Shown: positions 32,965 through 44,009 of the stretch, piece after piece
How positions within the stretch are numbered: position 1 is the stretch's first letter
How the letters are laid out: the number at the start of each line of letters is the position of its first letter
From: Candidatus Baltobacteraceae bacterium
Lineage (GTDB): Bacteria > Vulcanimicrobiota > Vulcanimicrobiia > Vulcanimicrobiales > Vulcanimicrobiaceae
DNA length: 64,000 nucleotides
Direction: 5' to 3'
NCBI GenBank assembly: GCA_036488875.1
Contig: DASXGW010000004.1
Location: 310,001 to 374,000, forward strand
Position numbers and translations under genes: made by a program
The notes under the pieces: model-generated
Databases searched by the model: none
What the model was told of the DNA's origin: nothing
The model's input: only the letters and a program-made list of their open reading frames with translations

Positions 32965-33546
32965 ATGAAACTCATTATCGCAGCGGTGATTGCCGCAATG
33001 ACTTGGATGCCAAACGTCGTCGATCAGCCGTCACGGTTCTCGGGACCCGGCGTGTACACCGGGGCGCCGGCGCTTCCGGTGACGCTCTCGATGGTTATCG
33101 CGGGCGGCGGGCCGTCGAACTTTCAAACCGTAACGCTCGTCAAGGCGCTCGCGGGCAGCAAAGCCGACGCCGAAGTGGCGTCGCTCAAAGCGAAATTCGG
33201 TGCCGACAAAGTCACCAACTTCGTGACCATCTTCCCCTTCGTCGTCTCCGACTCGCTCAAGATCGCGAAGGCAAAGGGCGTCGCGCTGCCGTCGGCCCCC
33301 AGTCCCGATCCCAAAGATGGTAAGGCGCTCTCCAAGGCGTTGTGGGATGCGGGCCAGACCGGCCACAGCTTCAACGCAGAAGTGATGCTCGATCGCGCCG
33401 TGTCGCACGGTATCCACGATCAGGTCATGACCGACATCGATGCCAAGTACGGCGTCGCGAAGGATGCAGACTATCACGCCGTCCTCAACCAGGCGATGCA
33501 CGATCTGGCGACGGTGTACGGCTTCAGCCAGCCGTCCAGCATGTAA
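32965..33546 (+). CDS. Exported protein of unknown function
   Basis: A 193-residue protein starting MKLIIAAVIAAMTWMPNVVD, a signal-peptide-like N-terminus. The mature part has GGGPSNFQTVTLVKALAGSKADAEVASLKAKFGADKVTNFVTIFPFVVSDSLKIAKAKG and a helical C-terminus MHDLATVYGFSQPSS. I do not recognise a family. It starts 32 bases after the RpiB-like gene and is followed by a strong terminator, so it ends that transcription unit. Composition is richer in lysine than its neighbours. Confidence 0.7.
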   Translation: MKLIIAAVIAAMTWMPNVVDQPSRFSGPGVYTGAPALPVTLSMVIAGGGPSNFQTVTLVKALAGSKADAEVASLKAKFGADKVTNFVTIFPFVVSDSLKIAKAKGVALPSAPSPDPKDGKALSKALWDAGQTGHSFNAEVMLDRAVSHGIHDQVMTDIDAKYGVAKDADYHAVLNQAMHDLATVYGFSQPSSM

Positions 33547-33564
33547 TCCCGAACGGTAAAGCAG

Positions 33565-33600
33565 TGGGGGTGGTGCAATCGCACCACCCCCAGGTTTTTT
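33565..33600 (+). terminator. Rho-independent terminator
   Basis: A 12-bp GC-rich stem, TGGGGGTGGTGC (33565-33576) with GCACCACCCCCA (33581-33592), encloses an AATC loop and is followed by six T at 33595-33600. It ends transcription of the exported-protein gene 18 bases after its stop codon. It is the clearest intrinsic terminator in the window. Confidence 0.92.
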
Positions 33601-33699
33601 CTGCCATTCACCAGGTCGCAGAATCTGGCGCTGCGCTCCGGCTACTTTTCACTCCGGCGAACCGGTCATAGAGACCTTTTCAACCCGGAGACGGTGATT

Positions 33700-34122
33700 C
33701 TACCAAAAGACAGTGGTCGCACTCAATATGATCGTTTTGAATAACCATGGGGTGAGGATTGCGAGCGACCAGTTGATCGCATGTCCCGTCCAACAGTACG
33801 GACACGATCGCCGCGTAACCAACAGCAGCGAGTAGGCAAGCACTACCGACGTTATCGCGGCGAATCCGACGGCAACGAGTACGACCGCCGTTCCGGCCGG
33901 GGAGCGCACCAGCCAGACGGCCGCCGCGAGCGCGAGATAATAGACCGCTCCGAGGGCGGCGTTGGGGACGCCGCCGTAGAGCCGGGCGCGGGGGGTTTGG
34001 ACGACGCTGGGCTCCGCCAGCCGGCCCCGCTCGGCCCGCCGGGTCTTGGCAAGCATGAAAAGCGAGGCGTAGAGCCCAACTCCGCACAGCACCGTGATCG
34101 CTACTTCTAGTATCGTGACCAT
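33700..34122 (-). CDS. VKOR-like membrane thiol oxidoreductase lacking the usual loop cysteines
   Basis: A 140-residue protein with four hydrophobic spans. The redox pair CPYC at residues 107-110 sits at the start of the last helix, as in vitamin K epoxide reductases, and the segment LYGGVPNAALGAVYYLALA matches the conserved Gly-Pro-x-x-x-x-Gly-x-x-Tyr-Tyr region. The shuttle cysteine that normally precedes it (Cys-x-x-Val) is replaced by Ser (EPSVVQTPRARLYGG), and no second loop cysteine exists; the only other cysteine is Cys13 in helix 1. It cannot relay electrons in the standard way without a partner. No fused thioredoxin domain. Divergent from the TVP38-type gene with six bases between starts. 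Confidence 0.72.
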   Translation of the reverse strand: MVTILEVAITVLCGVGLYASLFMLAKTRRAERGRLAEPSVVQTPRARLYGGVPNAALGAVYYLALAAAVWLVRSPAGTAVVLVAVGFAAITSVVLAYSLLLVTRRSCPYCWTGHAINWSLAILTPWLFKTIILSATTVFW

Positions 34123-34128
34123 CTGGGA

Positions 34129-34770
34129 TTGAACCGCCTCGTTCGCCGCTTGGCCGCCCTCGCGCTGCTGATCGCTTCGTTCTTACTGGCGTTCTTCGTC
34201 ATCCGCTATCAGCCGCGGGTCGAGCACGAAATTCGCACTATCGGCTTCATGGCACTGCCGCTGGCGACCGCCGTTTTCGCGCTGGTCGCTTCGGCGCCGT
34301 TCTCGGTCACCGACGCGCTGGCCATCATGAACGGCGCGATCTTCGGACCGGTTGAGGGCTCCATCGTCAATGCGGTTGGACTGATTTTTGCCGCCCTGCT
34401 CGGCTATTGGATCAATACCCGCGCGACGCAAATGCTCGACGTGCACCAGTATCTCGAGCGGTTACCGGCGTGGGTCAAACGCTTCCCGGTCGGGTCGCCG
34501 GCGTTCTTGCTCGCGGTCCGCGTGATTCCCGGCTTCGGCGGAACGGTCGCAACGGCAACGGCTGCGGCGTTCAAGGTTCCGATTTGGGTGCACGTGTGGA
34601 CGATGTGCGCGATCGCGATACCGATCTGCACGTTGCTTGCGATCTTCGGCGATCGCGTGACGGTCTTCATCCACCGCACCGAGTGGCGCGCGACGCACTA
34701 CTGCCAGACGCATCGCTGTCCGCATTTCCATTTCCGCCGGTTCCACCCGGCGCCGAGGCCGTCGCCGTGA
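34129..34770 (+). CDS. TVP38/TMEM64 family membrane protein
   Basis: A 213-residue protein with a TTG start at 34129. The SNARE-associated/DedA-like core is visible in FSVTDALAIMNGAIFGPVEGSIVNAVGLIFAALLGYWINTRA and in FLLAVRVIPGFGGTVATATAAAFKVP, including the conserved R-x-x-P-x-x. Family members are scramblases or transporters in the cytoplasmic membrane. The C-terminus is Cys/His-rich (THYCQTHRCPHFHFRRFHP), which could bind a metal. The stop overlaps the RNase D GTG by four bases (GTGA). A start six bases from the divergent VKOR-like ATG forces each promoter to lie inside the opposite gene. Confidence 0.82.
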   Translation: MNRLVRRLAALALLIASFLLAFFVIRYQPRVEHEIRTIGFMALPLATAVFALVASAPFSVTDALAIMNGAIFGPVEGSIVNAVGLIFAALLGYWINTRATQMLDVHQYLERLPAWVKRFPVGSPAFLLAVRVIPGFGGTVATATAAAFKVPIWVHVWTMCAIAIPICTLLAIFGDRVTVFIHRTEWRATHYCQTHRCPHFHFRRFHPAPRPSP

Positions 34771-35937
34771 TCGTTCCCACGATCGTCTCGAACGGGCGCG
34801 AGCTCGAGACGCTCTGCACGCGCGTGCGCGCCGCCGGCCGCGTGGCGATCGACACGGAGTTCCACGCGGAGCGTACGTATTCGCCGCGATTGATGGTGGT
34901 GCAGCTCGCGTTCGACGACGGCGCGGCCATCGTCGATCCGCTCGCGATCGCCGATATCGGTCCGCTCGCGCAGGCGCTGTGCGAGACGACCGTCATCGGA
35001 CACGCGCTCTCGTCGGACCTGAAGATCTTCGCCGATCGCTTCGACCGCGTACCGCCGGAGGTTTTCGATACGCAGATCATGGCGGCGTTTCTGGGTTACG
35101 GCATGCAGATATCGCTCGTCGATTTAGTGCGCGACCTGCAGCACGTGCGTCTGGCAAAATCGCAGACCGTCAGCGATTGGTCGTCGCGTCCGTTTTCGGA
35201 GCGCCAGATCGAATATCTCGTCGACGACGTCGCGCACTTGCTGCCGATGTTCGACGTGCTGCGCGAGCGCCTGGAGAAAAAGGGCCGGCTCGAGTGGGCG
35301 CGCGAGGAGTGCGAGGAGCTCGGCGAGATCGAACGATATCGTATCGACGAGCGGCGCGCCTACCTTCGAATACCGGGCGCAATGCGCATGAACCGGCGCG
35401 AGCTCGGCACGCTCAGCGAGATCGTCAAGCTGCGGGATCGTATCGCACGCGAGCGAGACGTTCCGGTGAAATACGTGATTCCCGACGACGTCGTCGCCGG
35501 TTTGGCGTCGTTGCGTCCGAAGACGCTCGACGATCTGGCACAGCTTCGGCGGCTCGACGCGGGAACGCGGCGGCAGCTGGGACCGGCGATTCTCGACGCG
35601 GTCGCACGCGGTCAGGCACTCGACGAAGCCAGCCTGCCCGAGAAGCCGCAGCGGCCGCTTGGCCCGTCGCGCGATACCCTCGTCGCGCTGCTGAGCGTGG
35701 TGGCCGGCGAGATGGCGCGGGAAGCCGATCTGCCGGCCAGTCTGGTCGTGCCGCGCTCGGTGCTCGAGCGCCTGGCGCGCGAGCTTCCACGCGACCGCGC
35801 CGCCTTCGAAGCGGCGCTCGCGCTGACGCCTTGGCGCCTCGAACTCGTCGGCGAACCGCTCTGGCGACTTTTGTCCGGCGAGTCCGGACTGCGCATCGAA
35901 GGCTACGCCGAAGGCGACCCCAAAATACGCCTGTCCG

Positions 35938-35957
<20 letters not shown>
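34767..35957 (+). CDS. rnd: Ribonuclease D-like 3'-5' exonuclease with HRDC domain
   Basis: A 396-residue protein from the GTG at 34767. The DEDDy exonuclease domain shows Asp and Glu in [13 protein letters not shown] (motif I), [11 protein letters not shown] (motif II) and YLVDD (motif III, Y-x3-D). An HRDC domain at about residues 205-285 includes [21 protein letters not shown], and a second helical repeat covers the C-terminus, as in E. coli RNase D. It trims 3' ends of tRNA and other stable RNAs. It overlaps the upstream gene by four bases and the aconitase ATG by 20, so it is part of a tightly packed operon. The frame is open far upstream, but that part is antisense-type noise within the TVP38 gene. 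Confidence 0.9.
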
Positions 35958-38682
<2,725 letters not shown>

Positions 38683-38714
38683 GCACCCGCTTCGCGGACG
38701 CGCACGCCGAGCGG

Positions 38715-39302
38715 CTGACGCACCGGCTAGAGGCGTTTTCCGATATCGTGATGGGCTTCAGCCTAGCCCAGATGAGCCTCAATCTGGTCGTGCCGGCACA
38801 CGCCGCCGACGTGTACTCGAAGCCGGTCGCACTATTCGCGTTTTTCGCGACGTTTTTGATCGTTGCGTCGACCTGGTATTCGCACCATTGGCTGTTCGAT
38901 TATCTCTTCGTTCCAACGGCCTCGACGATCGTCGTGAACTTCGCCACGCTGGCGTCGCTGGTTTGGCTGGTCTATCAGTTTCAGTTGTTTCTGCACTTTG
39001 CGCCGACCCCGGACGGTCAACTAGCCTTGTTATCCTACCTGACGACGTTTGCCGTCACGTGGCTGCTATTGGGTCTGCTCTACGGGTTGTGCTTGCGACT
39101 GCGGTGGAACGCGTTGGCGGACGCGGAGCGTAAATCGGGTCTGTTCAAGACCGGACGAATCACGACGATCGGGGTCGCGACGGTAGGATCGACCGTCGCG
39201 CTGTGGGCGTTTCACCAACCCGTCGAGACGACGTTTTGGGTGATTCTCGCCGCATCCATACTGTATCGCGCCGTCGCGCGACTGGGAGGTCTCCGCGGAT
39301 GA
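38715..39302 (+). CDS. TMEM175/DUF1211-like membrane channel protein with unclear start
   Basis: The core is a protein with about six hydrophobic spans (MGFSLAQMSLNLVVP, ALFAFFATFLIVASTW, TIVVNFATLASLVWLVYQF and so on). The family-defining RxxxFSD motif is present in frame as RLEAFSDI at 38724-38747, but the first usual start codons in frame are GTG 38748 and ATG 38751, after the motif. Upstream in frame there is no ATG, GTG or TTG as far as I read into the aconitase gene. I therefore propose an unusual start, possibly CTG at 38715; the coordinate is a guess. Bacterial members form tetrameric potassium-selective channels. The stop overlaps the WYL regulator by four bases. Confidence 0.6.
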   Translation: MTHRLEAFSDIVMGFSLAQMSLNLVVPAHAADVYSKPVALFAFFATFLIVASTWYSHHWLFDYLFVPTASTIVVNFATLASLVWLVYQFQLFLHFAPTPDGQLALLSYLTTFAVTWLLLGLLYGLCLRLRWNALADAERKSGLFKTGRITTIGVATVGSTVALWAFHQPVETTFWVILAASILYRAVARLGGLRG

Positions 39303-40267
39303 AGGCCGATCGCCTTATCTCGCTGCTGCTGGTGCTGCAGTCGCGACGTCAGTGCTCGGCGCCGATGCTCGCCGGGATGCTCGAAGTCTCGGAGCGCACG
39401 ATCTATCGTGACGTCGACGCGCTCAGCGCTGCCGGCGTGCCGGTGTACGCCGAACGCGGCTCGACCGGCGGCATCGCCTTGGCCGACGGTTACCGCCGCA
39501 CCTTGACGCATTTCAGCGAAGACGAAATTCGCGCGCTGTTCGTTTCGGGCGCCAGCCCACTGGCCGATTTGGGTTACGATCGCGGCTACGACCTCGCGCT
39601 CGAGAAGCTGCAAGGCGGTCTGGCCGACGTGCACCGTCGCGCCGCCGAGAAGTCGCGCTCGCGCATTCATCTCGACGGACGGCGCTGGAATCAGCCCGAG
39701 CCGCCGCGCGAGTTCCTCGTCGTCCTGCGGCGCGCGGTGTGGGACGACCGGCGCGTGCGCATGACGTATCACGACCGCAACCGCGTCGCATCGACACGCG
39801 AAATCGATCCGCTCGGGTTGGTCTCAAAAGCCGGGGTCTGGTACCTCGTCGCTCGCTCCAAAGAGGAGTTCCGCACGTTTCGCGTCGAGCGGATCGCGCA
39901 CGTCGAAGAGCTCGAGGAACATTTCGAGCGCCCAGACGAATTCGATCTCGAGCGGTACTGGCGCGAGTCGATCTTGCGATTCTCCGAAAGCTCGCGCACC
40001 GAAGAAATCGCCGTGACGTTCGCGGTCGCCGCCGGTGCCGTCGATCGCGTCCAGAGCTACTGGCCGGTGGAGGTACTCGAGACGAACGGCCCGGAGTGGC
40101 TCGTTCGCATTCTCTTTCCCGGTCAGGAAATCGCGGTTTTCCAAGCCGTTGCGTGGGCCGACGTTGCGCGGATAGTGGAACCTGCCGCGCTGCGCGATGC
40201 GGCGATCGCGCGCGCGCGGCAGATACTGGAACGGTACGCGTGTGACGCTCAACGTATTGAAGGGTAG
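39299..40267 (+). CDS. WYL-domain transcriptional regulator (HTH_11 type)
   Basis: A 322-residue regulator from the ATG at 39299 (ATGA with the upstream gene). The N-terminal helix-turn-helix is in RRQCSAPMLAGMLEVSERTIYRDVDALSAAGVPVYAERG, and the WYL domain at about residues 140-220 contains VWYLVARSKEEFRTFRVERIAHVE, followed by a WCX-like C-terminus. WYL proteins sense ligands, sometimes nucleic acids or nucleotides, and respond to stress or phage in some bacteria. It is last in the RNase D-aconitase-channel operon. Targets unknown. Confidence 0.9.
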   Translation: MKADRLISLLLVLQSRRQCSAPMLAGMLEVSERTIYRDVDALSAAGVPVYAERGSTGGIALADGYRRTLTHFSEDEIRALFVSGASPLADLGYDRGYDLALEKLQGGLADVHRRAAEKSRSRIHLDGRRWNQPEPPREFLVVLRRAVWDDRRVRMTYHDRNRVASTREIDPLGLVSKAGVWYLVARSKEEFRTFRVERIAHVEELEEHFERPDEFDLERYWRESILRFSESSRTEEIAVTFAVAAGAVDRVQSYWPVEVLETNGPEWLVRILFPGQEIAVFQAVAWADVARIVEPAALRDAAIARARQILERYACDAQRIEG

Positions 40268-40276
40268 CAGAATCGC

Positions 40277-40624
40277 TTAGCTCGCTTTCCGTTGATGCAC
40301 GATCAGGCGGTTGCCTTCGAGGTCTTGCGTGAAGGCCATGAAGCAAACCGGCGTTTCATTGACGTCGCTTATTTCTAACCCTTTGGAACGGTATTCCGTG
40401 ACGGCGGCGTTGATGTCGTCGACGGCGAGCAAGAAGCCGAACCCGGGCGGCGTCTCGGGCATGCGAACCACGCCGAACGTCGAGCCGTCCGATAGCGTGA
40501 ACTCCGCCCCGCGACCTTGCTCGTCAACGTGTGTCGGGACCATCCCGAGCACGTCGCGGTAGAAGGCGATTGATTTCACCGGATCTCCGACGCGAAAGCC
40601 CACGATGTCCATCCCGGTAACCAT
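40277..40624 (-). CDS. VOC-family protein (glyoxalase/bleomycin resistance fold), copy 2
   Basis: A 115-residue single VOC domain. It shows two beta-alpha-beta-beta-beta modules: IVGFRVGDPVKSIAFYRDVLGM and FLLAVDDINAAVTEYRSKGLE. It is a close paralogue of the gene upstream (phrases ETPVCFMAFTQD and LIVHQRKA are shared), so the pair arose by tandem duplication. It starts five bases after the first copy's stop. VOC proteins use a metal to act on small molecules; the ligand is unknown. Confidence 0.87.
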   Translation of the reverse strand: MVTGMDIVGFRVGDPVKSIAFYRDVLGMVPTHVDEQGRGAEFTLSDGSTFGVVRMPETPPGFGFLLAVDDINAAVTEYRSKGLEISDVNETPVCFMAFTQDLEGNRLIVHQRKAS

Positions 40625-40629
40625 CGCCG

Positions 40630-41004
40630 TTATGCCTTCCGCTGATGGACGATCAGTCCGTTGCCTTCGTTATCTTGCGTGAAGGCCATGAAGCAAACGG
40701 GCGTCTCATCGACGTCGCTGATGGTGAGACCCTTGGCCCTGTATTGGGGGACGGCGGCGTGGATGTCGTCCACGGCGAGCATGACGAACCCGCCGGTTTT
40801 TGCACCCGGCTCGCGCCAGACGCCGAACGTCGTCCCGTCCGCGAGCGTGAACTCCGCGCCGCGGCCGTCGGGATCGACGGCGGTCGGTTCCATGCCGAGC
40901 ACGTCGCGATAAAAGGCGATCGCCTTAGATGGATCTTCTACGAGATAACCGGCGATGTCGATGCCGGTGATCGTCGCGGTTTTCTTGGAATCGGTCACGG
41001 TCAT
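40630..41004 (-). CDS. VOC-family protein (glyoxalase/bleomycin resistance fold), copy 1
   Basis: A 124-residue single VOC domain from the ATG at 41004, chosen because GAGGAG lies at good spacing before it; an ATG at 41019 is also in frame. Core segments IAGYLVEDPSKAIAFYRDVLGM, GRGAEFTLADGTTFGVW and VMLAVDDIHAAVPQYRAKGL match the family. It is closely related to the downstream copy. The two might form a heterodimer, as VOC sites often form between domains. Function unknown. Divergent from the c-di-GMP protein gene. Confidence 0.87.
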   Translation of the reverse strand: MTVTDSKKTATITGIDIAGYLVEDPSKAIAFYRDVLGMEPTAVDPDGRGAEFTLADGTTFGVWREPGAKTGGFVMLAVDDIHAAVPQYRAKGLTISDVDETPVCFMAFTQDNEGNGLIVHQRKA

Positions 41005-41056
41005 TTTCGAGCTCCTCATGCGGATTTGGGTCCTTTTGCCTAGCCTAGCAATGCAT

Positions 41057-41077
41057 ACCTGACAGGCGCCGTCAGGT
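41057..41077. promoter_or_regulatory. Palindrome, possible operator
   Basis: ACCTGAC (41057-41063) and GTCAGGT (41071-41077) form a perfect 7-bp inverted repeat with seven bases between. It lies in the 112-base gap between the divergent VOC and GGDEF-EAL genes, about 40 bases before the latter's ATG. The dyad and spacing suit a dimeric repressor, but no regulator is encoded next to it. Confidence 0.45.
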
Positions 41078-41116
41078 TTGTCGGCGCCGGTGGCGTATTA
41101 GCACCGGTAGGAGACG

Positions 41117-43579
41117 ATGGAAGACACCTGGGCCGAACGCGCCGGATTGAGTGCGACGTTCAAAGAGGTCCTAGAAGGCGCCGGCGACGCTATTGTCGCG
41201 GCGGATACCTCGGGCCGGATCGTGCTCTGGAACGACGCTGCCGAGGAACTCTTCGGCTACACGCGCGCCTCGATGCTGGGCGGCACCGTCGCGAAGCTGA
41301 TCCCCGAGCGATTCCTGCGCGAGTACGAAAAGGGCGTTGCCGCGGCGTTCGCGGCCGGGCGTCCCGCCGTGTCCCATTTGACGACGGTCGCTCGCAGTGC
41401 CGACGGTACGGAGTATCCCGTGGAGGCTGCGGTCTCGATCGCCGGTACGGGAAGTGAAGCCATCGCCGTCGGAATCGTGCGCAAGATCGGCGAGCGTTTT
41501 CGCAAGCTCGCGCTCCTGCGCGACAGCGCGCGCCAGCTTCGGGACGCCGAGCAGCTCGCCGGGATGGGCAGCTTCGAGTGGAACGTCGGTTCCGACGAAA
41601 TCTCGTGGAGCGATCAGCTCGCGCGCATCTACGGCTACGAGCCCGGCGAGCATCCCAAGAAGCTCGACGAGTTCGTCGAGCGTATCCATCCCGACGATCG
41701 TGAAGGCCTGCAAAACAACATTCGCAACGCGCTGGCAACCGGATCGGCCTGGTCGATGGACGAGCGCATCATTCGCGCCGACGACGGAGAACAGCGCATT
41801 CTCTCTTCGCGCGTAAAGGCGTTGAAGAACGCGCAGGGAGCGATTTCGCGGCTCGTCGGCATCTGCCACGACGTGACCGAGCAGCGGCGTGCCGAGGAGC
41901 AACTCGAAGCCAGCGAAGCGCGCTTTCGGCGCATCTTCGACGACGCGCCCATCGGCATGCTGCTCGTCGAAGTCTCGCAAGGCGACGCGTTCGTGACCCG
42001 CACGAACAAGGCGGTAAGCTATCTGCTCGGATTCAGCACCGCCGAGCTCGTGCAGATGCGGCTCTCGCACGTCGTCGACCCGCCCGATTGGCCGCTGTTG
42101 CGCGCGACCTTGATGCGCGCGACCCTCGACCGCAACGCGCTGCCGCCCGAGCTCGAGATTCGTCTGCGGACGAAGAACGGTTCGCGCCCGATCGCCGTCG
42201 TCGCCGTTTCGTTGATCGGCGCCGAGGGAAACCGGTCGTCGCTCATCGTTCATCTCGAAGACGTCACCTTGCGCAAGCACGCGGAGGATCAGCTCCGCCA
42301 TCGCGCGCTGCACGACCCGCTAACGGGTCTTCCGAATCGCGAGCTCCTGCTCGATCGCCTCAACGGCGCGCTGGCGCGCGCGAGCCGCGCCGGTTCGCTG
42401 GTGGGCGTGCTCTTCCTCAACCTCGACAACTTCAAGATTTTTAACGACACGCGCGGACACGTTGCCGGAGACGAGATCCTGCGCACCGTTGCAAACCGTT
42501 TGATTGCGGCGGGCCGCGGCGGCGACACGGCAGCGCGCGTCGGCGGCGACGAGTTCGTCGTGGTTTGCGAGAGCGTCGCGCACGACGACGAGCTCACCAC
42601 GCTCGCGCGACGCATCGCGAGCGTCGTTGCCGCGTCGATGACCATCGGCGGTGAAGAAGTGATCACGACTGCAAGCATCGGCATCGCACTGGGCCGCGAG
42701 GTGGATCCCGAGCAGCTCCTGCGCGACGCCGACCTCGCGATGTATCACGCGAAACAGCGCGGCAAGAATGCGATCGAACTCTTCGACGAAGCGCTGCGCC
42801 GGCGAGCGATGGCGAGCGTGGAGACCAAACGCGACCTGCGCAGCGCGCTCAAGAACGGCGAGATCGAACCGTACTATCAGCCGATCGTCGACATCGCGAC
42901 CGGGGCAGTCGGCGGATTTGAGGCGCTGGCGCGCTGGAATCACCCCCAACGCGGCTTGCTCTTGCCCGGCGAGTTTCTCACGATTGCCGAGGAGGGCCAC
43001 CTCATCGGCCAGCTCGGTACGGCGATCCTTCGCAAAGCTTGCAAACAATTAGCCCGCTGGCAAGAGCTCGCGCCCGAGCTTTCCATGGCGGTGAACTTCT
43101 CGCCGTCGCAGCTCGATACGGGCATCGCCGCCGTCGTCGACGATGCGCTCAAGGAATACGCACTTGAGCCGCGGCTGCTCTTGATCGAGATTACCGAGAC
43201 GGTTTTTCTCGATATGAAGAAAGCGGCTGCCGGTCACCTGAACTCGATCGCGCGATTGGGCGTGCAGCTCGGTATCGACGATTTCGGCACGGGGTATTCG
43301 TCGCTGCTCTACTTGAAGCGCTTCCCGGTGCGCTTCCTCAAGATCGATCGTTCGTTCGTCAGCGGCCTACCGAGCAATCAAGAAGACGCGGCGATCGTCG
43401 AAGCCATCGTCAGGCTCGGACGCTCGCTCGAGCTCTCTACGATCGCCGAAGGCGTCGAAACGAAAGATCAGCTCGACGTGCTGCGGTCGCTGGGCTGTAC
43501 CTACGCGCAGGGCTACTATATCGGGCATCCGCGTCCCGCGGCCGAGTGCGCGCTGACCGCACCCTTGCCGGCGGGTTAG
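41117..43579 (+). CDS. PAS-GGDEF-EAL cyclic-di-GMP signalling protein
   Basis: An 820-residue cytoplasmic protein without membrane spans. Three PAS domains occupy about residues 10-130, 140-265 and 275-400; the second has the PAS_3 form GSFEWNVGSDEISWSDQLARIYGY. The GGDEF domain (about 410-565) keeps VGGDEFVVV and an inhibitory RxxD site five residues before it (RGGDTAARV). The EAL domain (about 580-815) keeps FEALARW and the metal and catalytic residues of FSPSQLDTG, EITETVF and DDFGTGYSSLLYLKR. Both synthase and phosphodiesterase domains thus look active; which dominates cannot be told. The start has GGAG five bases upstream. Confidence 0.93.
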   Translation: MEDTWAERAGLSATFKEVLEGAGDAIVAADTSGRIVLWNDAAEELFGYTRASMLGGTVAKLIPERFLREYEKGVAAAFAAGRPAVSHLTTVARSADGTEYPVEAAVSIAGTGSEAIAVGIVRKIGERFRKLALLRDSARQLRDAEQLAGMGSFEWNVGSDEISWSDQLARIYGYEPGEHPKKLDEFVERIHPDDREGLQNNIRNALATGSAWSMDERIIRADDGEQRILSSRVKALKNAQGAISRLVGICHDVTEQRRAEEQLEASEARFRRIFDDAPIGMLLVEVSQGDAFVTRTNKAVSYLLGFSTAELVQMRLSHVVDPPDWPLLRATLMRATLDRNALPPELEIRLRTKNGSRPIAVVAVSLIGAEGNRSSLIVHLEDVTLRKHAEDQLRHRALHDPLTGLPNRELLLDRLNGALARASRAGSLVGVLFLNLDNFKIFNDTRGHVAGDEILRTVANRLIAAGRGGDTAARVGGDEFVVVCESVAHDDELTTLARRIASVVAASMTIGGEEVITTASIGIALGREVDPEQLLRDADLAMYHAKQRGKNAIELFDEALRRRAMASVETKRDLRSALKNGEIEPYYQPIVDIATGAVGGFEALARWNHPQRGLLLPGEFLTIAEEGHLIGQLGTAILRKACKQLARWQELAPELSMAVNFSPSQLDTGIAAVVDDALKEYALEPRLLLIEITETVFLDMKKAAAGHLNSIARLGVQLGIDDFGTGYSSLLYLKRFPVRFLKIDRSFVSGLPSNQEDAAIVEAIVRLGRSLELSTIAEGVETKDQLDVLRSLGCTYAQGYYIGHPRPAAECALTAPLPAG

Positions 43580-43730
43580 CGCACGACGTCCCCGTCGCTG
43601 CTGTTGGAGAACTCGAACGGCATGTTTATAATCGGCTCGCCGCTTTTCGTCACGCGTCGCACGAGCGCGAGAAACTTCTGGAGTCTTCGGTCATCGGTCT
43701 GTCACTACAAGAAGTCCCCGGCCGGGTGTC

Positions 43731-44009
43731 TCATTCCGTTAGACGTAGAGCAAGCCAAAACGTGGGTGACACGGTAACTATCGGTGGAACTTGCATCTGC
43801 GATATTGCGAAGTGTTCGGTTGCTTCTCGTCCGGCGATCGCTGACGCCATTCCGGCGAATGGATTGGTTTTGGCGTTATAAATGGCGTTGCCGACACTCC
43901 ATCCTTCTAACGCTGTTGCGAGAAGATAGAGACCGACAATTATAAGAAGACCGCGGCCCATGGCTCGTCCAATCGTGTATTCCAGCGGCTCCAACGGTGG
44001 GTTAACCAT
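43731..44009 (-). CDS. Small membrane protein, unknown
   Basis: A 92-residue protein with one hydrophobic span at about residues 18-34 (RGLLIIVGLYLLATALE) and a C-terminal region PPIVTVSPTFWLALRLTE. No family recognised. It starts directly after the stop of the upstream gene (TAG then ATG with no gap), so the two are coupled. Base and codon use look less GC-biased than the neighbours. With the upstream gene and an integrase relic it may be an acquired islet. The 151 bases between the EAL gene and this gene hold nothing I can identify. Confidence 0.55.
   Translation of the reverse strand: MVNPPLEPLEYTIGRAMGRGLLIIVGLYLLATALEGWSVGNAIYNAKTNPFAGMASAIAGREATEHFAISQMQVPPIVTVSPTFWLALRLTE

Noticed and set aside
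43546-43881. Small plus-strand frame after the GGDEF-EAL gene
   Set aside because: It overlaps the EAL coding end and the antisense of the next gene, has no start signal and no recognisable domain.
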